This document shows, one piece after another, positions 29,364 to 38,954 of a DNA stretch of 64,000 nt (positions are counted from its first letter, which is position 1; each line of letters starts with the position of its first letter). The DNA is taken from assembly GCA_013202845.1 (NCBI GenBank), contig JABMPT010000005.1:135308-199307 (forward strand), given 5' to 3'. The stretch is from Candidatus Woesearchaeota archaeon (GTDB lineage Archaea; Nanobdellota; Nanobdellia; Woesearchaeales; GCA-2686295). The notes under the pieces were generated by a model, which was given only the letters and a program-made list of their open reading frames with translations, was not told the DNA's origin and searched no databases. The position numbers were made by a program, and so were the translations under genes.

Positions 29364-29785
29364 TACAACATCCTCTTTATCAGATCATTTATTTTATTTC
29401 CTCTGTAACCAAGCGCTCCTCCGTTCTTGAAGCCTTTCTTTGTTCCTTTTCTTTCAAAGCCTCCTTTTGGTGGAGCTAATTCGAAGAATGGTTTGGTTCT
29501 TCCTTCTTTTTTTGGATTCTTTTTTCCTCTTTTTGAAATCAAGGACTTCAGAGTTTCATCATTTATTTCTCCATAAGTAACATAGTCTTTTACCTTTTTA
29601 ATCATACCTCTATTTGATTCTGTATTCTCAACAACAACACAAGTATGTTTCTTTCTTAATCTTAAAAGGAAAAGTGTATCCTTAACAGTTTGATTTACAC
29701 CTATTAATCCTCTGATTAGAATGACTGCTATCTTTTCCTTCTTGGTTTTTGGTTCTGTTTTGGTTTCTTTTGATTCTGATTTCAT
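29363..29785 (-). CDS. rpl30: Ribosomal protein L30 (uL30)
   Basis: IAVILIRGLIGVNQTVKDTLFLLRLRKKHTCVVV. Confidence 0.92.
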   Translation of the reverse strand: MKSESKETKTEPKTKKEKIAVILIRGLIGVNQTVKDTLFLLRLRKKHTCVVVENTESNRGMIKKVKDYVTYGEINDETLKSLISKRGKKNPKKEGRTKPFFELAPPKGGFERKGTKKGFKNGGALGYRGNKINDLIKRML

Positions 29786-30573
29786 TTTTTACCTTCTTTA
29801 GAAGCTTTTTTTGTGGTCTTTTTCTCTTTTTTAACTTCTTTTTTTTCTGGTTTCGCTTTTTCTTCTTCAAACTCTTTCTTTGCAATCTCTTCTGACCCTT
29901 GAAGCATTGATAACGATTCTTCATATTTTGGTTGAACTTTTGTTCTGACTAATTGCCTTAAAGCAGTTTCCAAAGCTTTCAATAGATTAATTTTGTTCTT
30001 TGTCTGACCAAAGGTTTTTGACCAAACATCTTCTATCCCTGCTAATTCCAGAACTTTAGCACATTCTTTTTCGATGCACAACCCTGTTCCTTTTGGTGCA
30101 GGCATCAATTGCATAATTACTGAACCACACTTTCCTTCTACTGCAAAGGGTATAGAATGTGGATCTGCAGATCTTGACTCCCATGAACCTGAACCTCTTT
30201 TTATTATGAAAAGGTTTAATTTTGCTTTTCTAATGGCTTTTTCTCTTGCTAGAACTGTTTCTTTTGATTTACCATATCCTATTCCAACATGCCCATTCTT
30301 ATCTCCAACAACCGCCATCGTGGTGAATCGTGGTTTGTTTCCTTCTCTTGTTTTCTTCTGTGTTTGTCTAAAGACTCTTCTTTGTCCTCCACCAAACTTT
30401 CCTTTTGATTGTCCAACAAGAAGTAGTTCTGTTTCTAAATCAAGCAAATGGTCAACTATTTGTTCTTCTAGAATTATTTTTCCTTTATTCAGTATCTCAT
30501 CAACATCTTTGATTTCTTTATCCAAAACTTGTTGTCCTAATTCTGTTTTTGGGTTCCAGTTTTCTTCTTTCAT
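29782..30573 (-). CDS. rps5: Ribosomal protein S5 (uS5)
   Basis: TRFTTMAVVGDKNGHVGIGYGKSKE; IEDVWSKTFGQTKNKINLLKA. Confidence 0.93.
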   Translation of the reverse strand: MKEENWNPKTELGQQVLDKEIKDVDEILNKGKIILEEQIVDHLLDLETELLLVGQSKGKFGGGQRRVFRQTQKKTREGNKPRFTTMAVVGDKNGHVGIGYGKSKETVLAREKAIRKAKLNLFIIKRGSGSWESRSADPHSIPFAVEGKCGSVIMQLMPAPKGTGLCIEKECAKVLELAGIEDVWSKTFGQTKNKINLLKALETALRQLVRTKVQPKYEESLSMLQGSEEIAKKEFEEEKAKPEKKEVKKEKKTTKKASKEGKK

Positions 30574-30574
30574 T

Positions 30575-31069
30575 TTATTTCATTATTTTGTTTTTTGTTA
30601 ATTCGAAATCTTTAACTATTTTATCTGATATGTGTTTTCCTTGTATTCTTTCATTAACAGGAAATATTTGTTCTGATGAAGGCACATTCAGACCTAAATC
30701 AATCAACCCTTTCAACGCTGCAAACAGTTTTGAACCTTTTATTGGTGTTTGAAGACCTATGTCTAATATTGCCTCTTTCAAGCCTTTTTCTTTTGCTTTC
30801 TTTCCCAAAAGCAGACCTGTTAAATAACATGCAGGAATATTCTTACAAGAGTTTTTCCACCCTAGTTTCACTAATTCTTTTGAATTTGTTGAAACAACTA
30901 CTCTATCTCCTTTAGCTTCATATTTCACCATTTGAATTATCAAATACTTGTTTGTTTTCCTAATCACTAGTCTGTCTTTTCTGCTCTTAAGTAATTCTAA
31001 TCTCTTTTTGTAATTAGTCTTGCCTGATTTCTTTCTGTGAAATTGTATTCTTGATTTTGTTCTATTCAT
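30575..31069 (-). CDS. rpl18: Ribosomal protein L18 (uL18)
   Basis: FHRKKSGKTNYKKRLELLKSRKDRLVIRKTNKYLIIQ. Confidence 0.92.
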   Translation of the reverse strand: MNRTKSRIQFHRKKSGKTNYKKRLELLKSRKDRLVIRKTNKYLIIQMVKYEAKGDRVVVSTNSKELVKLGWKNSCKNIPACYLTGLLLGKKAKEKGLKEAILDIGLQTPIKGSKLFAALKGLIDLGLNVPSSEQIFPVNERIQGKHISDKIVKDFELTKNKIMK

Positions 31070-31515
31070 TTTTTAGTTAGTTTATGTTCATCCAAATAAA
31101 TCTTGATATGTCTTTTGCTTCTGAAAAAATTTCCTTTTGCTTTCAAGTATAAATCAGAAAATGTTTTGTTTGTTATGATTTTTTTATCTCTTAGTTCTCT
31201 TAGGAAAATTCTTTGGATTCTTATCTTTTTCATCCATGCTTCTTTCTTGCTTATTCTGGCTGTTTTCTTTCCTTTTCTTGTAGAAGCTCCTTTTCTCAAA
31301 CCTTTCTTTCTTTGATTCTTATTTTTTCGCACTCTAACTTTTGAAACTCCTCTTTTCTGTATTCTCTTTATTGCTTTGTCTGAAATCAATCCTCTGATGT
31401 CTGTCTTTGTTATAGCTTCTTTAATATCTTCTAATCTCTCAGGATCAAAAACTACTTTCTTTCTGGATGTCTTGAAGACACCCGCTGCCAATTTCTTTTG
31501 GGTTTTTAATTTCAT
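31066..31515 (-). CDS. rpl19e: Ribosomal protein L19e
   Basis: LKTQKKLAAGVFK...VWFDPE-like VVFDPERLEDIKEAITKTDIRGLI. Confidence 0.93.
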   Translation of the reverse strand: MKLKTQKKLAAGVFKTSRKKVVFDPERLEDIKEAITKTDIRGLISDKAIKRIQKRGVSKVRVRKNKNQRKKGLRKGASTRKGKKTARISKKEAWMKKIRIQRIFLRELRDKKIITNKTFSDLYLKAKGNFFRSKRHIKIYLDEHKLTKK

Positions 31516-31525
31516 TTTTCAAATA

Positions 31526-32155
31526 TTATTGTTTTTTTGTTAGTAATTTATCAAAATCTTTTTTCTCTTTCGATGTTTCTCCTTCATCTTCTTCAGTTTT
31601 CTCGGTCTTTGACTGAGATTCAGAATCTTTTGATTCTGTTTCCTCTTCTTTGACAGACTCTTCTATGGTTTTTTCCTTTTCTTTTTTCTTTTTCTTATCT
31701 TCTTCCTTTTTCTTGTCTACTTTTTCTTTTTCTTTGATTTCTTTCTGTTTTTTCTTTGATTCCATTAAATCTGTTATTTGCTTGATTTTCTTTTCAACAT
31801 CAAAGTTAATTACTTGTATTCCTTTCTTTTTTGCTTCTTGGATTATTGTTAATCTTTTTTTGATTCCAACATTTGAAGATATAATAACTGATTGAGAGTT
31901 CTTATCAAGCACTTCTAGTTTTGAAACATTATCAATCCAAACTATAGACAATCCTTTTTTTGAGATTCCTCTATCTTTGTTTGATGTTCTATATCCTGTT
32001 TTTACAACTGGCAAATATCCTCTTTTTCTTAATCTTCTTTTGTTTTGCAATCCTTTTGGTTTTCTCCATTTAAAGCCAAGTCTTTTCTTTTTGTGAGCAT
32101 CAGTTCTAATAAAATTTGGCTTCGCTTTCCTTTCAGTTTTGTTTTCTGATTTCAT
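31526..32155 (-). CDS. rpl32e: Ribosomal protein L32e with long charged tail
   Basis: PNFIRTDAHKKKRLGFKWRKPKGLQNKRRLRKRGYLPVVKTGYRTS; about 75-residue K/E/S-rich tail. Confidence 0.92.
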   Translation of the reverse strand: MKSENKTERKAKPNFIRTDAHKKKRLGFKWRKPKGLQNKRRLRKRGYLPVVKTGYRTSNKDRGISKKGLSIVWIDNVSKLEVLDKNSQSVIISSNVGIKKRLTIIQEAKKKGIQVINFDVEKKIKQITDLMESKKKQKEIKEKEKVDKKKEEDKKKKKEKEKTIEESVKEEETESKDSESQSKTEKTEEDEGETSKEKKDFDKLLTKKQ

Positions 32156-32700
32156 TCTATTGGTTTTCCGTCTTTTTCTGTTAAGTATATACCGTCTTGA
32201 AATATTCTCTTGTCAAAACCAGGTCTCCTTGTTAATTGTTCTATTGAAGCTGCCATTTGTCCTGCTTTTTCCTTATTCACACTTTTAACTATTACTTCTG
32301 CTCCGTCAACTTTCACTTCTGTTCCTTCAAGAATCTCTAATTGTCTTGGAACTTTTTCTCCAATGAAATTCTTTATTTCAAAAAGATTGTCTTTTACGCC
32401 AACTGTCATTGGAAAATGTCCTGAACATATTTTTAATTTGTAAATATGACTCTCTGTTGCTCCTTTGATTAAATTCTTTATGTGTGCTTTGTAGGTGTTC
32501 AGCATTTTTTTGTTTCTTTTATTATTGTTTCTTGTTGTAATAATTATTTTGTTACCTTCTGATTTGAAGGCGACTGCAGGATCAAACAGTTTTCTGTCTG
32601 CTTCTCCTTTCTCTCCATGTATCTTTATTGTTTTATTTTCAAAACTAACTTGACATCCTTCTGGCAGTTCTATTTCGTCTTGAAAACCTTTATTTGTCAT
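32152..32700 (-). CDS. rpl6: Ribosomal protein L6 (uL6)
   Basis: IELPEGCQVSFENKTIKIHGEKGE...YKLKICSGHFPMTV...RRPGFDKRIFQDGIYLT. Confidence 0.93.
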   Translation of the reverse strand: MTNKGFQDEIELPEGCQVSFENKTIKIHGEKGEADRKLFDPAVAFKSEGNKIIITTRNNNKRNKKMLNTYKAHIKNLIKGATESHIYKLKICSGHFPMTVGVKDNLFEIKNFIGEKVPRQLEILEGTEVKVDGAEVIVKSVNKEKAGQMAASIEQLTRRPGFDKRIFQDGIYLTEKDGKPIE

Positions 32701-32701
32701 T

Positions 32702-33094
32702 TTAGTAACAGTAAGCTATTAACTTCCCCCCAATGTTTTTTTCTTTTGCTTCTTTGTGTGTTAGCAATCCTTCATTTGTTGATAATATAATTATTCCAAA
32801 ATCTTTTGCTGGCAGATATCTTTTTTCAAACTTCTCGAATTCTGACATTTTGATTTGAAATTGCGGTCTTATGACGTTTGTCTTGTTTATGTTTCCTAAT
32901 AAATTTATTTTCAAAGAATTTCCTTTGCTGTCTCGGATCTCTTCATAGCTACCAACGTATCCTTCACGTTGCATTATTTCCAAAACTTTCTTTATCAATT
33001 TGGAATTATCTTTCGTTATAACTTCATTCTTACCTAGTTTTTCATAGTTTTGAATAAAAGACAACACGTTTGCTAATGGATTGTTTAAACTCAT
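32702..33094 (-). CDS. rps8: Ribosomal protein S8 (uS8)
   Basis: NNPLANVLSFIQNYEKLGKNEVI...GIIILSTNEGLLTHKEAKEKNIGGKLIAYCY. Confidence 0.93.
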   Translation of the reverse strand: MSLNNPLANVLSFIQNYEKLGKNEVITKDNSKLIKKVLEIMQREGYVGSYEEIRDSKGNSLKINLLGNINKTNVIRPQFQIKMSEFEKFEKRYLPAKDFGIIILSTNEGLLTHKEAKEKNIGGKLIAYCY

Positions 33095-33103
33095 TTTTTC
33101 ACC

Positions 33104-33334
33104 TTAACTATATTTTTTGAAGCCTAAGTTCAAGGCTATTTCTCTAAAGCATTGTCTGCACAAAACTAAACCATATTTACTTATGTGAGCACCCGTTCTT
33201 CCACATCTCCTACATTTCTTGGTTGCTTTTCCAAATTTCCTTTTATTCGGAAGATTATGTTTCTGAAACTTAATATACTTTGCAGGTTTTGTTTTTATTT
33301 GCTTCAATACTTTCTTTGCGTCTGAAGTAGTCAT
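33104..33334 (-). CDS. rps14: Ribosomal protein S14 (uS14), zinc type
   Basis: [37 protein letters not shown]. Confidence 0.92.
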   Translation of the reverse strand: MTTSDAKKVLKQIKTKPAKYIKFQKHNLPNKRKFGKATKKCRRCGRTGAHISKYGLVLCRQCFREIALNLGFKKYS

Positions 33335-33846
33335 TCTTCTTCACCTATTTTGATCTTGAATTCTTTTTTCAAATATTCAGCAGCATCTTCTTTTGAGATT
33401 TTGTGAGATATTGGAATTCTTCTCTTCATTACTTTTCTTCTCTTTATTCTAAATCCCGGTCTTTCAAGGGTCACACTTACTTGTAGGCCCATTATTCCTA
33501 TCTCAGGATCATACTTTGCTTCAGGAATGTCTATATATTCTGGTATTCCAAAAGAGATATTTCCAGAATCATCTAGTGAGCTTGGTAGTAATTTATTCTC
33601 TTTTGCTTGTAATAATCTCACTAGCATTGTTTTTGCTTTTTCTTTTCTTAAAGTTAGTTTACAACCTATTGGTAAACCAGGTCTTAGTCCCCATCCTGCT
33701 ATTCTTTTTTGGGTTATGGTCTTTACAGGATTTATTCCAGTCAGATGCTTAAGTAACTCAACAGATTTCTTTAACTTAATCTGATCTTTCCCTGCACCTA
33801 TGTTTAGGGTGACTTTCTCTATTTTGATTTCTTTCATAAGATTCAT
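33331..33846 (-). CDS. rpl5: Ribosomal protein L5 (uL5)
   Basis: [13 protein letters not shown]...[22 protein letters not shown]. Confidence 0.93.
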   Translation of the reverse strand: MNLMKEIKIEKVTLNIGAGKDQIKLKKSVELLKHLTGINPVKTITQKRIAGWGLRPGLPIGCKLTLRKEKAKTMLVRLLQAKENKLLPSSLDDSGNISFGIPEYIDIPEAKYDPEIGIMGLQVSVTLERPGFRIKRRKVMKRRIPISHKISKEDAAEYLKKEFKIKIGEEE

Positions 33847-34532
33847 TTTACTTTCATAATTGGTTTGTCTTTTTCTATAACAATCGCATATACTTTTTTG
33901 GTTTCAAATTCTTTTGAATCTTTGTTGAATGTTAGAATTCCGTTCTTAACTTCTGAAACAGTTGCTATTGTTCCCGTATATTTTCCTCTGTAAAGAGTTA
34001 TGGTTGCTCCTTTCTCAAGTTTCAAGACAGACTTTATTTCCTGCTTTGGCAAAGACACTAATACACTATCTCCTACTTGATATTCATCTTTCTTCACTAA
34101 AAAAGTTCTTCCATCATGAGTTTTGAGTTGTGTAGCTCCTTTCTTCACAATTTTCTTTCCTGTGATTTTTGATATTTTTTGATTAGAATCTTTTTTATCA
34201 ATTGGTTGTAAGAAAAGCTTATTTTGCTCATTAAGCAGCATTACGAAGTGCTTGTTTATCTTAGGAATTGAAAGAACATCCATTAAACCGATTGAGAATT
34301 TATAATCCTTTCTTCTTTTTCCATCAATCAATACTTCTTGGTCATGTAAAATTTTCTTTACTTCTTTATTAGTATTTGCTACTCCAAGCAAGTTTCTAAG
34401 TACTATATTTATTGGCATAGATAACTCTATTCTGTGGGCTCCCGCGTTCGGTCTTGTGACAAATCTCGTATTTTTCCTTTTAATTGTCCATGTTTTTGGA
34501 GCTTTTTGTGGTTTCAAATGGTTTTTTGTCAT
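33843..34532 (-). CDS. rps4e: Ribosomal protein S4e
   Basis: HLKPQKAPKTWTIKRKNTRFVTRPNAGAHRIELSMPI. Confidence 0.93.
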   Translation of the reverse strand: MTKNHLKPQKAPKTWTIKRKNTRFVTRPNAGAHRIELSMPINIVLRNLLGVANTNKEVKKILHDQEVLIDGKRRKDYKFSIGLMDVLSIPKINKHFVMLLNEQNKLFLQPIDKKDSNQKISKITGKKIVKKGATQLKTHDGRTFLVKKDEYQVGDSVLVSLPKQEIKSVLKLEKGATITLYRGKYTGTIATVSEVKNGILTFNKDSKEFETKKVYAIVIEKDKPIMKVK

Positions 34533-34924
34533 TATGTTTCACCTTTGAGTTTCTGCATTCTTTTTTTATCATCTGTATTTAGAGATGTTATAACCATATT
34601 TGATGGATGAAATGGTCTTGTTGATTTTGAACCGTCCTTTTTTGTAAATTCAATTTTTTCAAGGTACACCTTTTGATTCTTTATGTTGATTCTTTCAACT
34701 TTTTGTTCTTCTCCTTTATGACTTCCTCTTAATAACTTGACTTTATCTCCCACTCTTAGTCTAATTGATCTCTTACCATGTTTTTTCTTGAGTTCTTTAC
34801 TTAAATGGACTCCTAAGAGTTTTCCTTTTATGTGTAATGGAGCTTTTGCAACATATTTCCTTTGCTTTCTAGGTTGTTTGCTCCTAACCCATGTTTTTGA
34901 AAAAGTCGATTTCATTTTACACAA
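34532..34924 (-). CDS. rpl24: Ribosomal protein L24 (uL24)
   Basis: KQPRKQRKYVAKAPLHIKGKLLGVHLSKELKKKHGKRSIRLRVGDKVKLLRGSHKG. Confidence 0.93.
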   Translation of the reverse strand: MCKMKSTFSKTWVRSKQPRKQRKYVAKAPLHIKGKLLGVHLSKELKKKHGKRSIRLRVGDKVKLLRGSHKGEEQKVERINIKNQKVYLEKIEFTKKDGSKSTRPFHPSNMVITSLNTDDKKRMQKLKGET

Positions 34925-35318
34925 TTATGCTTGCTATCTTTGCTATTCCGGGCCATCGATCACATGCTTCTTTTGCTATTGGGCCTTTGAATATTGTTCC
35001 TTTTGGATTTCCTTTATCATCTTTCAAAACAACAGCTGCGTTGTCTTCAAATTTGATTCTTTCTCCTGATGGTCTTCTATATTCTTTTTTCTGCCTGACT
35101 ATGACTGCAAACACCACTTGCTTTCTCATCTCAGGTTTTCCTTTCTTTACTGAAGCTTGAACTAAATGACTAATTCCTGCTGCAGGCAATCTTCCTTTTA
35201 CTGTTTTACTTCCTTTTACACTTATGATCTTAAGCATTTTAGCTCCTGAATTATCACAAGTCTCAACATGTGATCCTACATTCAATCCTTTTGTGATTCT
35301 GGCTTTAACTGGTTTCAT
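34917..35318 (-). CDS. rpl14: Ribosomal protein L14 (uL14)
   Basis: ITKGLNVGSHVETCDNSGAKMLKIISVKG; GPIAKEACDRWPGIAKIASIIV. Confidence 0.94.
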   Translation of the reverse strand: MKPVKARITKGLNVGSHVETCDNSGAKMLKIISVKGSKTVKGRLPAAGISHLVQASVKKGKPEMRKQVVFAVIVRQKKEYRRPSGERIKFEDNAAVVLKDDKGNPKGTIFKGPIAKEACDRWPGIAKIASIIV

Positions 35319-35622
35319 TTTCTTTTGATTCTTCTGTTTTTTTCACTTCTATAACAATGAAATGCTTTGTTTTTGAAAGAGGTCTTGTTTCCATTATTTT
35401 CACAATATCTCCTTCTTTAGCATTTATTTCTTCTGGATTGTGTGCTTTAACTCTACTTCTTCTTTTTTCATAACGTTCATACTTAGGAACAAACTTCTTC
35501 CTATTCCATTCTACTGTGACTGTTTTATGCATTTTATCAGAGATTACTTTGCCTTCAAAGACTCTTCCTCTGAGTCTTACATTTCCTTTGCTTGACTTTT
35601 TGCTTTTTTGTTCTTTATTCAT
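35305..35622 (-). CDS. rps17: Ribosomal protein S17 (uS17)
   Basis: LRGRVFEGKVISDKMHKTVTVEWNRKKFVPKYERYEKRRSRVKAHNP. Confidence 0.93.
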   Translation of the reverse strand: MNKEQKSKKSSKGNVRLRGRVFEGKVISDKMHKTVTVEWNRKKFVPKYERYEKRRSRVKAHNPEEINAKEGDIVKIMETRPLSKTKHFIVIEVKKTEESKENETS

Positions 35623-35867
35623 CTTCCACCTTTCATCTTTATTCTGTCTTGAGGTTTTTTTGTGATTTTGTTTCCGTCAATGATTTCATTGTTAATTTTG
35701 AATTTTGATGAATTTTTTAAAATTGTTTTTGTTCCTTTTTTAGTATTTATTTTGAATGTGTTTTTTGTTTCATCAATCACTTTTCCTTTCAAACCGGTCA
35801 ATGATTGGTTTTTACTTTCTATTATTGTTATATTCAACCCTATGTATTCTCGTTTGAGTTCATTCAT
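35619..35867 (-). CDS. rnp1: RNase P protein component 1 (Rpp29/Pop4)
   Basis: KREYIGLNITIIESKNQSLTGLKGKVIDETKNTFKI; between rps17 and aIF1 as in archaeal operons. Confidence 0.87.
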   Translation of the reverse strand: MNELKREYIGLNITIIESKNQSLTGLKGKVIDETKNTFKINTKKGTKTILKNSSKFKINNEIIDGNKITKKPQDRIKMKGGR

Positions 35868-35877
35868 TCCTTTTTTC

Positions 35878-36192
35878 CTATCTTTGTTTTATTTCGATTG
35901 TTTCTGGAGCAAAGCCCAATGATACCAGTTCTTCCCTTATGCGCTTTAGATGGTCTCCTTGTAATTCAACTATTCCATCTTTTGCTGTTCCACCGCAAGC
36001 AAATTTGGTTTTCAATTTTTTAGCCAAATCTTTCAAATCAATTTCATTTTCATTGATTCCTTGTATAATGGTGTACTTCTTTCCAAATTTCTTCTTCACT
36101 ATTTTTGCTGTTATCTTTTGACTTTCCTTTGCGATTGTCTCACAAACGCAAAGATCCTTAGGCAACCCACATGTGGTGCATATATCACTCAT
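35878..36192 (-). CDS. Translation initiation factor aIF1 (SUI1)
   Basis: CTTCGLPKDLCVCE zinc knuckle; KYTIIQGI...LKTKFACGGTAKDGIVELQGDH. Confidence 0.92.
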   Translation of the reverse strand: MSDICTTCGLPKDLCVCETIAKESQKITAKIVKKKFGKKYTIIQGINENEIDLKDLAKKLKTKFACGGTAKDGIVELQGDHLKRIREELVSLGFAPETIEIKQR

Positions 36193-36373
36193 TTTGTTTT
36201 TGTCTTGTTTTTATTTTTGCAATTGTTTTTTTCAATTGTTTTATCTGACCAGGACTCTTAATTGTTATTCCTGTAGCAACTTGGGAATTCAATTTAATTA
36301 ATTCCATTTTTGCTTCTTCCAATCTTTTTTCCAAGTCTTCATTGCTTAAAGGTTCTAGTTCTTTAAATTTCAT
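36185..36373 (-). CDS. rpl29: Ribosomal protein L29 (uL29)
   Basis: LSNEDLEKRLEEAKMELIKLNSQVATG; operon position. Confidence 0.9.
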   Translation of the reverse strand: MKFKELEPLSNEDLEKRLEEAKMELIKLNSQVATGITIKSPGQIKQLKKTIAKIKTRQKQNE

Positions 36374-36465
36374 AAATACACCTCTGTGAATTTATGGAAT
36401 ACAGAACTTTTTAGGTTCTGAATGCAAAAATCCTGTTTTTGCAACCCAAAAATTTTCAATTTTTG
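36371..36465 (-). promoter_or_regulatory. Cluster of four short inverted repeats in the rps3-rpl29 intergenic region
   Basis: CATAAAT/ATTTATG (36371-36377, 36390-36396) enclosing the rpl29 start with GAGGTG in the loop; CAGAAC/GTTCTG (36402-36420); TGCAAAAA/TTTTTGCA (36423-36443); CAAAAATT/AATTTTTG (36447-36465). Confidence 0.6.
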
Positions 36466-36470
36466 TTGTT

Positions 36471-37313
36471 TCATTTTTTCTTCCTTGTTGCAGTTTTCTT
36501 GGTCTTCCTTGTTTTTTTCTTGACTTCTTCTTTCTTCTCTGCTCTTTTTGTTGGAGTTTTCTTTGCTATCTTTTTTTTCACAGGCTTCTCTTTCTTCTCT
36601 GTTTTTATTTCTTTTTTCTCTTTTGATTTACTTTCTTTCTCTTCAACTTCTTCCTTAATTTCCTCTTGTATCTCTTCTGCTTCTTCACCTGTAACTTCTT
36701 CTATAACTTCTTGTACTTCTGATATTAATGTGATCTTATCAGGCAATTTCAATGTTGAAGGCATAATACTAACTCTAATTCCTACAACACCTGTTTTTAG
36801 TTTAGCTATTGCATATGCTTTGAGAACTCCTTCTACAGAAACATCTCCACATTTCTTCAAATATCCTTTATAGAATCTCCAACTTTTAGCTCTACTACTT
36901 GGTATTTTTCCTGAAATTATTATTTCTACACCAAGTGCACCCGCACCAACAACATCTGACATTGCTTTATGACCTATCCCTTTGAATCTTGCTGATCCAT
37001 ATCTTTCCAAAGATCCTGCTATTAGTTCTCCTATAATGTTTGCATCCAAACCAATTTCCTTTACTTCTTCTATTTCTATTTGCGGATTCTCTAATTTAAA
37101 TGCTGATTTTAACTGATTTGTTATTTTAGTAATATTTGCTCCTGCTCTTCCAACAACCAATCCTGGTCTGGAAGCGGCTATGATTATCTTTTCCCCTAGA
37201 GGAGTCTTTTGTAACTTAACATCACTAAGTCCCACTCTTCCAAGATTTTTCTTTACAAATTCCTTTATCTGAAACTCTTTTATGTTGTCTGCCACGAATT
37301 TCCTTTCTATCAT
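36471..37313 (-). CDS. rps3: Ribosomal protein S3 (uS3) with long Lys/Glu tail
   Basis: IERKFVADNIKEFQIKEFVKKNLGRVGLSDVKLQKTPLGEKIIIAASRPGLVVGRAG. Confidence 0.94.
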   Translation of the reverse strand: MIERKFVADNIKEFQIKEFVKKNLGRVGLSDVKLQKTPLGEKIIIAASRPGLVVGRAGANITKITNQLKSAFKLENPQIEIEEVKEIGLDANIIGELIAGSLERYGSARFKGIGHKAMSDVVGAGALGVEIIISGKIPSSRAKSWRFYKGYLKKCGDVSVEGVLKAYAIAKLKTGVVGIRVSIMPSTLKLPDKITLISEVQEVIEEVTGEEAEEIQEEIKEEVEEKESKSKEKKEIKTEKKEKPVKKKIAKKTPTKRAEKKEEVKKKTRKTKKTATRKKK

Positions 37314-37858
37314 TTTTCTTCTTTTTTCTCCTTCACTTCTTTCAGTGATTTTTCTTGTGATTCTTTTTGAACTTGTTTTTCTTCTACTTCAGGTTTTGAT
37401 TCTGTTTTAACAGGTTGTTTTTTCTTCTGTTCAAATTCTTTAACAATAACTTCAATATGCGTTCTTTTCATCTTGATTCTTCTTTGCCTTCCATAATGCC
37501 ACGGTCTTGAAGCTCTGTTAGCAGATATACTTATTATCTTCAGATCTCTACTAAATCCTTTTATTTGAGCATTTGACTCGGCTGATTTCACAGCTTTCAA
37601 TATGTTTTCTGCTGCTTTAACAGGAAATTTTCCTGAACCTATTTTCCTCTTATGACCTGCCCCTTCTGTAAATCTTGTAAACTTCACTGGTTGTTCCATG
37701 TTTTTCACAGCTTCCAAATATTTTTTTGCTTCTTCAACAGTTTTGTTCTTGAGTCTTGAACATATTTCTATTGAGTGTTTTGCTGATATAGGTATCTCTT
37801 TCAAAGAAGCTCTAGCCGTATTTTCACTTCCTTTTTCCTGATTTACATTTTCTGTCAT
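37310..37858 (-). CDS. rpl22: Ribosomal protein L22 (uL22)
   Basis: ARASLKEIPISAKHSIEICSRLKNKTVEEAKKYLEAV...RPWHYGRQRRIKMKRTHIEVIV. Confidence 0.93.
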   Translation of the reverse strand: MTENVNQEKGSENTARASLKEIPISAKHSIEICSRLKNKTVEEAKKYLEAVKNMEQPVKFTRFTEGAGHKRKIGSGKFPVKAAENILKAVKSAESNAQIKGFSRDLKIISISANRASRPWHYGRQRRIKMKRTHIEVIVKEFEQKKKQPVKTESKPEVEEKQVQKESQEKSLKEVKEKKEEK

Positions 37859-37863
37859 TGTCG

Positions 37864-38241
37864 TTATCTCACAGAAACACTGGCACTCGATCTTGTTGCC
37901 CCAACTCCTGGAGCACTGTGTTCTGTTCTTTTTCTAGTAAGTATGAATTCGCCAATTATGTGACCTATCATTTCTTCTTGGATTATCACTGGCTGAAAAT
38001 CTTTTCCATTATGAACTCTTATTGTCTTCCCAACCATTGTTGGCAATACAACCATATCTCTTAAATGAGTTTTGACATTGTCTTTTTTCTCTAATTTAAT
38101 TACTAATTTCTTTTCTTCCTCTGTCAATCCTCTTTTGATCTTTCTTCTTTGTCTTGCAGGAAGTAATTCTGAAAGTTCATTTAATGATAACTCTTTCAAT
38201 TCATTCAAAGTTCTTCCTCGATAAAAAAATTCTTTTGCCAT
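37864..38241 (-). CDS. rps19: Ribosomal protein S19 (uS19)
   Basis: [48 protein letters not shown]. Confidence 0.94.
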   Translation of the reverse strand: MAKEFFYRGRTLNELKELSLNELSELLPARQRRKIKRGLTEEEKKLVIKLEKKDNVKTHLRDMVVLPTMVGKTIRVHNGKDFQPVIIQEEMIGHIIGEFILTRKRTEHSAPGVGATRSSASVSVR

Positions 38242-38251
38242 TTAATCACCT

Positions 38252-38953
38252 TTATTTGTTTCTTCCTGTTTGCCTAGGTCTAATCATCCCTACTTTTCTT
38301 CCTGGAGGAGCATTTTTTGGAGCAATAGTTGGTCTCCCCTTTCTTGATGACCTTGCACCTCCTAATGGATGATCTACTGCATTCATGGATGCTCCTGAAA
38401 CTATTGGCCAGTATTTTCCTCTTGCAGCCATTACTTTCTTTTTAATTCCAGCTTTCAGATATGGTTTATCGGTTCTTCCTGAACCAGCAACTACTCCTAT
38501 GGAAGCTACGCATTTCAAATCAAACGCTTTTTGTTTTCCTGAGGGCAGCTTTACTGTTGCTTTATTTCTTGATTTTGAAACTATTCTTGCAGACGTCCCC
38601 GAGGTTCTCACTGCTCTACCACCATCTCCTGGTATTAATTCTATATTAAAGACTGAGACCCCTTCAGGAATTTTTCCCAGGGGCAAAGCGTTTCCTCTTT
38701 TTAAGTCTGCTTTATCTCCTCTTTCTAATAAATCTCCAACTCTGATCCCATCAGCAGCAATGACTAAATTAGTTTGTTTATCTTGATATTCTACTTTCAA
38801 GAGCGGAGCTGTATGTCCTGTAGAGTTTATTATATCCACAACTCTTCCTTTCTCTTGTTGTATTTGTGATGCATTTCCAACGAATTTGAAACTAGGTGCT
38901 TTGTATGTTGGGCTTCCTTTTCCTCGTTTTTGTTGTGTTAATCTTTTTCCCAT
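38252..38953 (-). CDS. rpl2: Ribosomal protein L2 (uL2)
   Basis: GKRLTQQKRGKGSPTYKAPSF...GVSMNAVDHP-like GASMNAVDHPLGGARSSRKGRPTIAPKNAPPGRKVG. Confidence 0.95.
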   Translation of the reverse strand: MGKRLTQQKRGKGSPTYKAPSFKFVGNASQIQQEKGRVVDIINSTGHTAPLLKVEYQDKQTNLVIAADGIRVGDLLERGDKADLKRGNALPLGKIPEGVSVFNIELIPGDGGRAVRTSGTSARIVSKSRNKATVKLPSGKQKAFDLKCVASIGVVAGSGRTDKPYLKAGIKKKVMAARGKYWPIVSGASMNAVDHPLGGARSSRKGRPTIAPKNAPPGRKVGMIRPRQTGRNK

Positions 38954-38954
38954 T

